From Syntrophaceae bacterium (GTDB lineage Bacteria; Desulfobacterota; Syntrophia; Syntrophales; Smithellaceae): a stretch of 57,077 bases of DNA. The notes under the pieces were generated by a model, which saw nothing but the letters and a program-made list of their open reading frames with translations, had not been told where the DNA came from and made no database searches. The stretch spans positions 1 through 57,077 of the forward strand of contig JANXZU010000087.1 in the NCBI GenBank assembly GCA_025355345.1. The letters run 5' to 3'. Made by a program: the position numbers and the translations under genes. Shown one piece after another: positions 17,124-24,997 of the stretch. Within the stretch, counting starts at the first letter, position 1. Every line of letters begins with the position of its first letter.

Positions 17124-17764
17124 CCGCTCTCCCCGATCATACTGACAAAACGGCAACCACCCAGATCTTCCTTTTTCAACTGAGACAGGTCTTCCGTGAC
17201 ACGCGTAAGTTTATACAACGTTTGAACATCGCGGCTTCCCACAGGGACAACTAATCTTCCACCCACAACCAACTGTTCAACTAAATATTGAGGTATTTTC
17301 GGCGCGGCGGCAGTTGTAATAATAGCGTCGAATGGAGCTTCTTCTTTCCAGCCATAAGAACCATCACCCACTCTGATTGCCACATTGTAATAATTGAGCT
17401 GATCAAGAATCTTTCGTGCCCGGGTGGCCAGAGAGGCGATACGTTCAATGGAAAAAACCCGATCGACCAGATGAGCCAGAACAGCTGTTTGATAGCCGGA
17501 ACCGGTGCCGATTTCTAAAATCCTTTCTTTCCCTTTCAGCTCTAAGGCCTCCGTCATGAGGGCAACTATGTAAGGTTGAGATATTGTTTGTTTCTCACTA
17601 ATAGGCAGAGGGTTATCACTATGGGCCTGATCAATCAGCCCTTCATCGACAAATAGATGGCGCGGAATTGTTTCCATCGCTTTAAGTACACGGGGATCAG
17701 TAATCGAGCGCGCTTTAATTTGCGTCTCTACCATCCGTGCTCTTTGTTTTTTGAACCTATCCAT
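17111..17764 (-). CDS. pcm: Protein-L-isoaspartate O-methyltransferase
   Basis: 217 residues from ATG 17764. The SAM-binding motif I is ILEIGTGSGYQTAVLA near residue 83, preceded by QTISQPYIVALMTEAL, the PIMT signature. FDAIITTAAAPKIP and GGRLVVPVG are post-motifs. The enzyme methylates isoaspartyl residues in damaged cytosolic proteins so that they can reset to aspartate. The start overlaps the stop of the upstream gene by one base (TGATG), which indicates coupling; a TTG three bases earlier is less likely. Downstream it overlaps the NlpD-like gene. Neighbouring surE, common in other genomes, is absent. Confidence 0.95.
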   Translation of the reverse strand: MDRFKKQRARMVETQIKARSITDPRVLKAMETIPRHLFVDEGLIDQAHSDNPLPISEKQTISQPYIVALMTEALELKGKERILEIGTGSGYQTAVLAHLVDRVFSIERIASLATRARKILDQLNYYNVAIRVGDGSYGWKEEAPFDAIITTAAAPKIPQYLVEQLVVGGRLVVPVGSRDVQTLYKLTRVTEDLSQLKKEDLGGCRFVSMIGESGWKE

Positions 17765-18156
17765 CAAACCACCTTTATCTTTTTCATAATTGCCGGAATC
17801 CGGTATATGTCTTTAATCACTTCGTGCCGCCGAAGTCCCAGCGCTTCCCTTGTTACAATCAAATAATAATATTTAAGCTGGGCATTCCGGCAAAGATCAT
17901 TGAACTGATCAATATTCAAGTTTATTTCTTCATGTAACGACTTATATTGTTCCAATATCTTGCGATCACGCGCGTCAGTCTCATATGACTTCAGCAGCGA
18001 TATTTTTGTCTCAATTTCCCGCGCGACAAACATCAAACGGTCAATGGCATCTTCGAGCGCATAACCGGCGCGACTTAATACCGCAGCTCTTTCCCGCAAT
18101 ATTTCTTCACATATATTTTCGTGTTGATTATCTTTTCTTGCCTGGAGAGTTGTCAT
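17764..18156 (-). CDS. Conserved helical protein of unknown function
   Basis: A 130-residue soluble protein with no recognised family. The sequence is Arg/Glu/Leu rich and predicted almost wholly helical (RERAAVLSRAGYALEDAID, LMFVAREIETKISLLKSYE, SLHEEINLNIDQFNDLCR). The second half is a possible coiled coil, and the C terminus is basic (IYRIPAIMKKIKVV). No signal peptide, membrane helix or cysteine cluster is present. It heads the operon with pcm and the NlpD-like gene, sharing one base with pcm, which is good evidence that it is translated. A divergent promoter region with a Family A palindrome separates it from the macrodomain gene. Confidence 0.75.
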   Translation of the reverse strand: MTTLQARKDNQHENICEEILRERAAVLSRAGYALEDAIDRLMFVAREIETKISLLKSYETDARDRKILEQYKSLHEEINLNIDQFNDLCRNAQLKYYYLIVTREALGLRRHEVIKDIYRIPAIMKKIKVV

Positions 18157-18220
18157 AAACCTTTTCCTTCATATTAGAACGACGCATGTCTCTATCATTT
18201 AAATGCTTAATTTTCAACAT

Positions 18221-18277
18221 AATACCAAGTAAGCTTTCAAAAATACAAATCTTAGTGTTTGTAAGTAACCTGGTATA
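18221..18277. repeat. Family A palindrome, copy A2
   Basis: AATACCAAGTAAGCTTTCAA (18221) is identical to copies A1 and A3. The right arm is diverged (GTAAGTAACCTGGTATA). It lies in the divergent intergenic region before the macrodomain gene. Confidence 0.65.
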
Positions 18278-18347
18278 AAAACGCCTTCTTCAATGATCGC
18301 AAAAATTCCCTCTTTACACCTTTTCGTTATTCAGTTAGACATGTTTT

Positions 18348-18878
18348 ATGGAAACAAAAATCAATCAAACCTCAATAGTTCTTGTTTGCGGTGACATAAC
18401 TAAGGAAACAACTGATGCCATAGTCAATGCTGCTAATGAATATTTAATCAGTGGAGGCGGTGTTGATGGAGCAATTCATGATGCCGGTGGACCAGCAATC
18501 ATGGCCGAATGCCGCCAGATTGGAGGCTGCCCCACAGGTCAGGCTGTAATTACAACGGGAGGAAAACTGGCAGCAAAATATGTAATCCACACCGTTGGAC
18601 CAGTATATCACGGCGGCAATAAAGATGAAGCAGAACTTCTGCAAAGCGCCTACAGGAATAGTTTAAAACTTGCCCGGGAAAAGAAACTGCAAAGCATATC
18701 ATTTCCGGCCATAAGCTGCGGCGTTTATGGTTATCCCCAAAAAGAAGCAGCGCACCTGGCCATAAAAATCTGCATTGAATTTGCCAGGGAAAATACAGAC
18801 ATAAAACTTATTCGCCACATCTTATTTAACCGCAAAATATATGACATTTTTTCTGAGGAGTTAAGTAAATTGGTTTAG
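18348..18878 (+). CDS. Macrodomain protein, O-acetyl-ADP-ribose deacetylase type
   Basis: A 176-residue stand-alone macrodomain. The ligand-binding loop is IVNAANEYLISGGGVDGAIH (residues about 27-46), with the catalytic region PTGQAVITTGGKLAAKYVIHTVGP and a second loop FPAISCGVYGYPQKEAAHLA. These match the MacroD/YmdB group, which hydrolyses O-acetyl-ADP-ribose and removes mono-ADP-ribose from protein or DNA. A sirtuin gene lies about 19 kb away, whose product O-acetyl-ADP-ribose would be a plausible substrate; that link is an inference. No clear ribosome site precedes the ATG. It has its own intergenic region on both sides. Confidence 0.93.
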   Translation: METKINQTSIVLVCGDITKETTDAIVNAANEYLISGGGVDGAIHDAGGPAIMAECRQIGGCPTGQAVITTGGKLAAKYVIHTVGPVYHGGNKDEAELLQSAYRNSLKLAREKKLQSISFPAISCGVYGYPQKEAAHLAIKICIEFARENTDIKLIRHILFNRKIYDIFSEELSKLV

Positions 18879-19250
18879 TCTCGTTAAGTTGTGTGTATTC
18901 AGGGTAAGTGCTTACGGTAAGGACAACTTCCTAATTATCAGTAGAATTGAATTATGGCGACAAGTGCATGATTAGGATTGATAATCATTGACCATAATAA
19001 ATTATTATTGCGTAGCATTTGATGGTAGCCGGACAAATTTTCCATGTTTTACCAACTTGGCAATTCGTGGTAATAAAGACTAAATACCAAGTAGCAAAAG
19101 TTAAATTTTGTTGATTTTATGGTATAATTTCTCTTTCTACTATTTATTAAATAAAGTAGTTTTTCAACAAATATCGGAAAACACCAACTTGGTATATTAA
19201 TTGTTGGCCCACGCGCTGCGCGCGTCGGCCAACGGCGCCTGAGGAATCAT
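18879..19250. other. Intergenic region, no gene seen
   Basis: An AT-rich spacer of 372 bp after the macrodomain gene. It holds a diverged Family A palindrome (19083-19198) and, just before the next gene, a G+C-rich hairpin GTTGGCC/GGCCAAC (19204-19232). No coding frame or RNA gene is recognisable. Confidence 0.6.
19083..19198. repeat. Family A palindrome, copy A4 (long, diverged)
   Basis: AATACCAAGT at 19083 faces ACTTGGTAT at 19187-19195, about 100 bp apart. The ends match A1 and A3 but the interior is different AT-rich sequence. Confidence 0.5.
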
Positions 19251-19580
19251 ATGAAAAAATGGAAGTGGTCAAACCTTTGGTGGATGTTACCCCTCGCATC
19301 CGGAATTATTGGGGTGGCTTTTGCCTGTTATATTGCATCTGGCGTTTTCTATGTACCGCAAGGATCTTACATTCGACCTATTGGTCCTGCATTTGCGATC
19401 ACTATTGATGCAATTACGCTGTTTCTAGTCGGCTTTCTTCCAGGCATCGTCGGCGTTTTTAAGACTTCTCACAAAAAGATCGCCATTATTGCTGCTCTAT
19501 TGAATCTATTGCCGTATCCGATTTTTATTTGCATCACCAAAATAGGAATTGCACTACGAGATATCCACATTTCAGGTTGA
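19251..19580 (+). CDS. Small membrane protein of unknown function
   Basis: 109 residues with three likely membrane helices: about 12-32 (LPLASGIIGVAFACYIASG), 47-70 (FAITIDAITLFLVGFLPGIVG) and 76-97 (KIAIIAALLNLLPYPIFICI). The N terminus is Trp- and Lys-rich (MKKWKWSNLWW). GAGG lies 8 bases before the ATG. I recognise no family. The G+C-rich hairpin just upstream and another inverted repeat (TCGTCGCCG/CGGCGACGA) about 30 bp after the stop give the locus a base composition unlike its AT-rich surroundings, possibly a sign of transfer. Confidence 0.6.
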   Translation: MKKWKWSNLWWMLPLASGIIGVAFACYIASGVFYVPQGSYIRPIGPAFAITIDAITLFLVGFLPGIVGVFKTSHKKIAIIAALLNLLPYPIFICITKIGIALRDIHISG

Positions 19581-19994
19581 ATCACTTTTTATGTCGTCGC
19601 CGTGCGGAACGTATCTTTACTTGTGCCCATAGCCCCTGCGTCCGGCGACGAAATCACAGAGGGCATTCTTCAAATGTTTCTCGTCTTTCCTGCCTTATAC
19701 TCTTCAATGGTGCTTTGCGAGAATCTGTCCGTATCACTTGAACAAAAAATAGTAACCAATTTTTTTAAAATGTGCTAAAAAATAGCACCCCCAAGTATGA
19801 ACCAAAAAGCATACTTTGGGAGCAGATTCCGCTAAACTTGCGTCCTGCCTATGGCGGGATAATTCAACTTGCAGATGTCACTGCACTGTGCTTATGGCGC
19901 ACCATTGAAAAAAGCCGCAGGCCTCTTTTTTAAGATGCGACATCCCGTGTTGGGATAACATCTGAGCTTCATTAGAATTGGAGTTTCAAAAATA
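19581..19994. other. Intergenic region with stacked repeats
   Basis: 414 bp with no supported gene. It contains an inverted repeat TCGTCGCCG (near 19592) and CGGCGACGA (near 19643), a Family D hairpin at about 19790-19832, and the long form of Family B (19844-19988). Confidence 0.6.
19844..19988. repeat. Family B repeat, copy B2 (long form)
   Basis: The first hairpin is CCTGCC/GGCGGG, then ATAATTCAACTT. The second stem CAGATGT (19872-19878) pairs with ACATCTG (19958-19964) around an interior containing ACTGCACTG, AAAAAAGCCGCAGGC and GACATCCCGTGT. The element ends GAGCTTCATTAG and a further GGAGTTTCA. Copy B5 at 56.4 kb has the same interior with a different stem. Confidence 0.7.
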
Positions 19995-20492
19995 ATGCGT
20001 AGAAAAAATTCAAAGACTCGATTACAATCCATAGGTGATATTCTTTTCAAGGCCTTTAAAAGAAGAGGCATGGCGGCTAAGCTGGAAGAAAATGCCCTGT
20101 TGAAATTATGGCCAAAGGCTGTAGGCGAGCAAATCGCCTCTCAAACACAGCCTGATTGCCTGCGAAACGGAACTTTATTTATTAAAACAACTTCCTCTGT
20201 CTGGGTGCAACAACTCCATTTTATGAAAGAAGAAATTCGCCTTAAGCTAAATAAACTGTCCGGAAAAGATGCTATTAAAGAAATTCGTTTTTCAGTCGGC
20301 CATAAACTTGCTAAAGCGAAAAATGAAGAAAATTATCCGGTGACTAAAAAGCTTGTATTAAAAGAAAGAGATAAGAAAATGATCGCGGAGACTACTGCCG
20401 CGCTTAACGATCCGGAATTAGCAGCTATCTTAAAAAGAGTGATGCAAGTAGAAATCAGCCGCCGCCGTCAGCGGGAAATTGATGCCAAGTAA
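19995..20492 (+). CDS. DUF721/DciA-like protein, putative helicase loader
   Basis: 165 residues beginning MRRKNSKTRLQSIGDILFKA. The DUF721 signature is AVGEQIASQTQPDCLRNGTL followed by SSVWVQQLHFMKEEI (about residues 35-85). The C-terminal half is basic and helical. DUF721 includes DciA, the replicative helicase operator in bacteria lacking DnaC/DnaI, so a role in loading DnaB at the origin is likely by family, though not shown here. The 3' end overlaps the converging methyltransferase gene by 38 bp. The upstream region is filled with a Family B repeat ending about 7 bp before the ATG, and no typical ribosome site is seen. Confidence 0.85.
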   Translation: MRRKNSKTRLQSIGDILFKAFKRRGMAAKLEENALLKLWPKAVGEQIASQTQPDCLRNGTLFIKTTSSVWVQQLHFMKEEIRLKLNKLSGKDAIKEIRFSVGHKLAKAKNEENYPVTKKLVLKERDKKMIAETTAALNDPELAAILKRVMQVEISRRRQREIDAK

Positions 20493-21213
20493 GCTCGCTA
20501 AAAATAGCCGACATCTCACGGGTATATTTTTTTTCCTGATCGTAAATATAAAGAGGTTGTTCAATTTTAAGTTCCTCCCGGCTTCCTGCCCGGCCTTCAA
20601 CCAAAACAAATTCCGCCTCAGAAAAATAACCGGAAAATACGAGTTTTAATCTTTTCGGTTCAATGGCAAACAAACGAAAAAGGGAAATAAGTTCAACCAA
20701 TCTTTTTGCCGGATAAACAGTAAAAACTCTTCCACCGGATTTCAATAAATATTGCGCGGCTTGGAGAAATTCTTTTAATGATCCCTTTATTTCGTGGCGG
20801 GCAATGGCTTTTTCTAATTGCGGATTAATTTTACCGGATTTTAATTTTCGATAGGGTGGATTGAAGACTACAGAGTCAAAAGAATTCGCCGGAAGGATTT
20901 TTTTTATCGCGCGGGCATCATCACACAATACTTTTATCCGGTTATCCAACCCGCCCAATTGAACATTTTTTTTAGCCAGTGCCGCCAGATCTTCCTGAAT
21001 TTCCACACCTGTCCAGGTAGTATGCGGAAAACGCCTGGCTAAAATAAGCATAATTATGCCACTGCCGCATCCCAGATCAACATTAGATGTTTTTGGTTTT
21101 AATAAAGTAAAATGAGATAAAAGAATGGAATCCAGTGAAAACCGGTAGCCTCTTCTCTTCTGGAATATTTGCAAACTGCCGTTAAGAATTCCGTCAGCGG
21201 TTTCTTCTTCCAT
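20455..21213 (-). CDS. tRNA1(Val) (adenine-37-N6)-methyltransferase-like protein
   Basis: 252 residues from ATG 21213 (AGGGA upstream). A longer TTG start at 21246 is less likely. The N terminus ETADGILNGSLQIFQKRRGY followed by RFSLDSILLSHF is the TrmN6/YfiC pattern. Motif I is VDLGCGSGIIMLILA, and the N6-adenine catalytic motif is NPPYRK near residue 128. The family methylates A37 of tRNA1(Val), or in other members different adenines or glutamines, so the exact target is uncertain. The 3' end overlaps the DciA-like gene tail to tail. It lies 47 bp after the DUF1015 gene on the same strand and may share its transcript. Confidence 0.87.
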   Translation of the reverse strand: MEEETADGILNGSLQIFQKRRGYRFSLDSILLSHFTLLKPKTSNVDLGCGSGIIMLILARRFPHTTWTGVEIQEDLAALAKKNVQLGGLDNRIKVLCDDARAIKKILPANSFDSVVFNPPYRKLKSGKINPQLEKAIARHEIKGSLKEFLQAAQYLLKSGGRVFTVYPAKRLVELISLFRLFAIEPKRLKLVFSGYFSEAEFVLVEGRAGSREELKIEQPLYIYDQEKKYTREMSAIFSELTWHQFPADGGG

Positions 21214-21260
21214 GATTTCCCTGCCCGGCACAATTACTGATTTCAAAAACTGACTAATTA

Positions 21261-22499
21261 TTATATTTCATGGACGAACATACCGCTGCGTAATTTCGGT
21301 TCAAACCATGTCGATTTAGGCGGCATAATCGCTCCCGCGTCCGCAACTTTTATTATCTGCTCCATGGTCGTGGGATAAACAGAAAAAGAAACAGCAAATC
21401 CATCTTTGTTCACCAACTTTTCGAGTTCATCCATGCCTCTTATGCCACCGATGAATTTGATGCGGTCATCCACACGCGGATCTTTGATGTCCAAAACGGG
21501 ATCCAGCAGGTGTTCCTGCAATATGGCCGCGTCCAGACTGGCTACAGGATCGCTTTCATTAAACATCCCATTTTTAATTGTTATTTTATACCACTGGCCG
21601 CCAAGATACATCCCGAAATCATGCAACTGCTGTGGTGATCTTGCCGTGAAGTTTTTACTGACAGTAAAACAGGAACTGATCTTCTCAAGATATTTATCCG
21701 GGGTTAAACCATTTAAGTCTTTGACGGCACGGTTATAATCCATAACCCTAAGTTGAGTATCCGGAAAGAATACAGCCAGCACCGATTCAAATTCATTTGT
21801 TGCAACTGACTGATTATCCTTACTGCGTCTTTTTCTGGCAACAGTGGCGGCTGCGGCTGCACGGTGATGTCCATCGGCAATATACAGGGCATCTACTTCA
21901 TAAAACTCTTTCTTTATTTCTTCAATTTGCTTTGCATCAGCTACAATCCATGCTGTATGAGTTACGCCATCATCGGCAGTAAAATCATATTCAGGAGTAC
22001 CGGCTGTTATTTTATCAACAATTTTGCTTAGATTTTGCCGCTCACGGTAACTTATAAAAACAGGGCCAGTCTGGGCATTGACGGTACTTACATGATTAAT
22101 GCGATCCTCTTCTTTATCTTTTCTGGTCAGCTCATGTTTTTTTATTTTTCCCGCATCGTATTCGATTGCGCTCATCAATCCGACAATCCCGGTTTGCTTC
22201 CGGCCACCCATCTGCTGCCGGTAGATATAAAAGCAGGGGGATTTATCCTGCATCAATATACCCTTTTCGCACATTTGAACGAGATTACGTTTAGCCGTTT
22301 CATAAATAAGCATGTCGTTGCTTTGAGTCTGGTCGGGTACATCAATTTCTGATTTTTCCACGTGCATAAAACTCAGCGGATTACCCACAACTGCTTTTTG
22401 CGCTTCTTCTCTGGTCATAACGTCATAGGGAAGAGCCGCCACTTGGGATACGTACTTAGGTTGCGGACGAACCGCCTTAAAAGGTATTACTAAAGCCAT
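21261..22499 (-). CDS. DUF1015 family protein
   Basis: 412 residues from ATG 22499, with CCAGGAG 8-9 bases upstream; a TTG two codons earlier is too close to that site. Family marks are VIPFKAVRPQPKYVSQVAAL, PYDVMTREEA, RQTGIVGLMSAIEYD and the invariant IADGHHRAAAA near residue 210, which looks like an active or ligand site. DUF1015 proteins are widespread in anaerobes and often near serine or amino-acid metabolism genes. Their biochemical role was unknown to me. Upstream lies a divergent region with a Family A palindrome; downstream is the tRNA methyltransferase gene. Confidence 0.88.
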   Translation of the reverse strand: MALVIPFKAVRPQPKYVSQVAALPYDVMTREEAQKAVVGNPLSFMHVEKSEIDVPDQTQSNDMLIYETAKRNLVQMCEKGILMQDKSPCFYIYRQQMGGRKQTGIVGLMSAIEYDAGKIKKHELTRKDKEEDRINHVSTVNAQTGPVFISYRERQNLSKIVDKITAGTPEYDFTADDGVTHTAWIVADAKQIEEIKKEFYEVDALYIADGHHRAAAAATVARKRRSKDNQSVATNEFESVLAVFFPDTQLRVMDYNRAVKDLNGLTPDKYLEKISSCFTVSKNFTARSPQQLHDFGMYLGGQWYKITIKNGMFNESDPVASLDAAILQEHLLDPVLDIKDPRVDDRIKFIGGIRGMDELEKLVNKDGFAVSFSVYPTTMEQIIKVADAGAIMPPKSTWFEPKLRSGMFVHEI

Positions 22500-22521
22500 A
22501 ATCAAATCTCCTGGGTAATTA

Positions 22522-22623
22522 TACTAAGTTGCTATTAAGCCTAAAATGTTTATTTACCGAGCATAATACCAAGTAAGCTTTCAAAAATTCATAGTTTATC
22601 TTTTGAAAGCAACTTGGTATTAA
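22522..22623. repeat. Family A palindrome, copy A3 (best preserved)
   Basis: AATACCAAGTAAGCTTTCAA (22565) and TTTTGAAAGCAACTTGGTAT (ending 22620) form an almost perfect stem around TTCATAGTTTATC. An outer partial unit ATACTAAGTTGCTATTAAGC lies at 22521. It sits between two divergent genes. Confidence 0.8.
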
Positions 22624-22716
22624 ATCTACTCTTGCGCAACTGATAACATACTGTCATAATCCAAGCAATGCGAAATTTAATAAAATATACTTGAAAAATA
22701 AGTAGAGGAATAACAA

Positions 22717-23199
22717 ATGGCTAACAAATTAGTATTCATTCACGGTTTGGAAAGCACAGCGCAAGGAACAAAGGGACAATTTTTCCGGCAGTTGTTCCCC
22801 AAAATGATAATCGAAGATTATACCGGAGATTTTGCCGCACGCATGAGCAAACTAAACAGCCTTCTTGCTGGCATTGCTGATTTAATCCTTGTGGGATCAA
22901 GCTATGGAGGGTTAATGGCTACTCAATATGCCATGGAAAATGAAGGAAAAGTAAAAAATTTGATTCTTCTGGCGCCCGCTTTGAACCTTGCGGAATTCAG
23001 ACCAACCGAAAACATCAAGTTACAAATGCCCATCATTATCTATCATGGAAAAAACGATGACGTCGTGGATCCATATGTTGTAAAAACAATCGCTCTGAAA
23101 CACTTCAACAATCTGGAACATAATTTTGTTGATGACGATCATTCCCTTCATAAAACTTTCCCACTGATTGATTGGAAAAAACTGTTACAGGGTAACTGA
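22717..23199 (+). CDS. YqiA-like alpha/beta hydrolase (esterase)
   Basis: A 160-residue compact alpha/beta hydrolase. FIHGLESTAQGTKGQFFRQL opens the fold. The nucleophile elbow is GSSYGG (Ser near residue 62). YHGKNDDVVDP gives the acid and VDDDHSLHKTF the histidine of the catalytic triad. Length and motifs fit the YqiA/UPF0227-like small esterases. GAGG precedes the start. It stands alone in a divergent position to DUF1015. The substrate is unknown; 23200-23395 downstream has no gene. Confidence 0.82.
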   Translation: MANKLVFIHGLESTAQGTKGQFFRQLFPKMIIEDYTGDFAARMSKLNSLLAGIADLILVGSSYGGLMATQYAMENEGKVKNLILLAPALNLAEFRPTENIKLQMPIIIYHGKNDDVVDPYVVKTIALKHFNNLEHNFVDDDHSLHKTFPLIDWKKLLQGN

Positions 23200-23395
23200 C
23201 GGACACCCTAAAGTTGTTAACTCGCTCTTTGTCATGACGGCTATTCCTAGCTATTCCTGCGATTGCTGCGATTTGGACTTTATTCTTCAACCTTATCTCT
23301 TGTTTAATATACCTCTTTAAATGGATCTTCTAAAAACATTGTTTCGCATCACTACTTCCATATCGCCAATTCATCGGACTGGCTTATGCATTTTA

Positions 23396-24961
23396 TTAAT
23401 CTTCGGTCGGGTATCCGGTAATTTCGGCAATCCTGCGATACAGCGGCTCTAGCGTACTAAATGACTTCTTGTACACATCGTTGAAAAGCTGTGTGTAGAT
23501 GCGATGGCTCTGTTCATTGGGCACAAAGGTCTTACCCTTACGAACCATGGCTGCAACTGCGTCTTCAAAGGTAGCATACATGCCGGTACCCACGGCCGCG
23601 TCCATAGCCGCACCGAGGGCAGCTATTTCGGATGTCGCCATTCGTGAGGTGGGCAGGTTGAACATGTCGGCTGCTATCTGCACCGCAACATCGCTGCGCG
23701 AACCGCCGCCACCGACGCGGATCTCTTTTATTTTAATACCAGTTTTACTCTGTACCATCTCCTGCAAGCGGTGCAGCTCAAAACAGATACCTTCAAGGAT
23801 CGCCCGGTAAATGTGAGCCCGGGTATGAATATCTCCAAAACCGATGATCGAACCTTTGATGTATTTGTTGTTAACCGTGGGAGACCAGCAGGGCTGTAAC
23901 ATAAGCCCCATTGAGCCCGGAGGAATGTCACGAATTACCTCATCTAAAACCACCTCAGGTGCGACACCACGCGCTTGAGCCTCCAAAGCCTCACGGTGGC
24001 CAAACTCCTGCTTGAACCATGTTACCATCCAAAAGCCGCGGAAGATGAACATCTCAATATCCCAGGCCTTGGGCAGCGCCGCAGGCCAGGTAAAGAATCG
24101 CAATTGTGCATCTTTAATATATTTGTACGTGATTACCTCCATAGCCGTGGCGGTGCCGAAACTGATCACAGCAATGGCCGGATCGATTGCGCCGGCACCG
24201 AGTAGTTCGCACTGCTTGTCGCCTGCACCCACAACAACAGGTAAACCTTGCGGCAATCCGGTGACAAGCGCAGCCTCTTTGGTAATATGCCCGAGCACCT
24301 TATCCGGAGGGTAGAGGTCAACACAATGTTTTTTCTCAATACCAAAAGCATTATAGATAAACGAGAAAAACGCCCCATACCAACGCTTGGCCTTAAAATC
24401 AAAAGGGTAGATACCGGCGACCATACCATAGGAATCGTGAAATTCGGAGGTTAGCTTGCGCACAAAGAAACCGGTTGCTTGAACAAATTTGTGCGTCTTG
24501 CTGTATATTTCGGGTTCGTTTTGCTTGATCCACATGAACTTGGAGTTCTTCTGTGAATAACGTATGGCTTCGCTAAGACCCGCCAGCTTGATGACAAACT
24601 GGATAGCTTTGCTAAGAGGTGGAACATTTGTAACTGTACGCTGATCAAGCCAGATAATCCCCGGCCGCAAAGCATTGCCATCCTTATCCATGGGAATGAC
24701 CGTGTTGCGCTGACTGGTCAAACCAATACCGCCGATCTCGCGGGAATCTATGCTAATTTTGGCCATGAGCCCCTGGCATACCTGGCAGAGTTTAGTCCAG
24801 TAATCTTCTGTCCGCTGCTCTGCCCAACCTGGCGCTACTGAAAAATAGGGTTCATAGTCTGCCTGTTCCAAGGCAACTTCATTACCGTGACGATCAAAAA
24901 GAACCGCCCGGATGCTCTGGGTTCCGGAATCTATGGCGATGATATAGTTTTTGTTATTCAT
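23396..24961 (-). CDS. FGGY-family carbohydrate kinase (glycerol/xylulose kinase type)
   Basis: A 521-residue kinase of standard FGGY length. IAIDSGTQSIRAVLFDRHG is the N-terminal phosphate-1 motif, GIGLTSQRNTVIPMD and LRPGIIWLDQRT the substrate region, and GAGDKQCELLGAGA the phosphate-2/adenosine region. The C-terminal FGGY signature is the IKEIRVGGGGSRSDVAVQIA stretch followed by ALGAAMDAAVGTGMY. It would phosphorylate a polyol or ketose with ATP in the cytoplasm. It is the last gene of a GntR-GlpD-AGPS-like-kinase operon, so glycerol or a related polyol is the likely substrate, but the sequence is divergent from classical GlpK. GAGGTGAACC precedes the ATG; the gap to the upstream gene is 36 bp. 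Confidence 0.88.
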   Translation of the reverse strand: MNNKNYIIAIDSGTQSIRAVLFDRHGNEVALEQADYEPYFSVAPGWAEQRTEDYWTKLCQVCQGLMAKISIDSREIGGIGLTSQRNTVIPMDKDGNALRPGIIWLDQRTVTNVPPLSKAIQFVIKLAGLSEAIRYSQKNSKFMWIKQNEPEIYSKTHKFVQATGFFVRKLTSEFHDSYGMVAGIYPFDFKAKRWYGAFFSFIYNAFGIEKKHCVDLYPPDKVLGHITKEAALVTGLPQGLPVVVGAGDKQCELLGAGAIDPAIAVISFGTATAMEVITYKYIKDAQLRFFTWPAALPKAWDIEMFIFRGFWMVTWFKQEFGHREALEAQARGVAPEVVLDEVIRDIPPGSMGLMLQPCWSPTVNNKYIKGSIIGFGDIHTRAHIYRAILEGICFELHRLQEMVQSKTGIKIKEIRVGGGGSRSDVAVQIAADMFNLPTSRMATSEIAALGAAMDAAVGTGMYATFEDAVAAMVRKGKTFVPNEQSHRIYTQLFNDVYKKSFSTLEPLYRRIAEITGYPTED

Positions 24962-24997
24962 GGTTCACCTCATCTATTATTAAAGATTATTCCAACC

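Noticed and set aside
19204..19232. Integron attC-like site
   Set aside because: The arms GTTGGCC/GGCCAAC do not fit the GTTRRRY/RYYYAAC core sites, and no integrase is present.
20484..20500. A fifth Family A copy at the end of the DciA-like gene (GCCAAGTAAGCT)
   Set aside because: Only about 11 bases match and there is no mirror arm; it lies within coding sequence.
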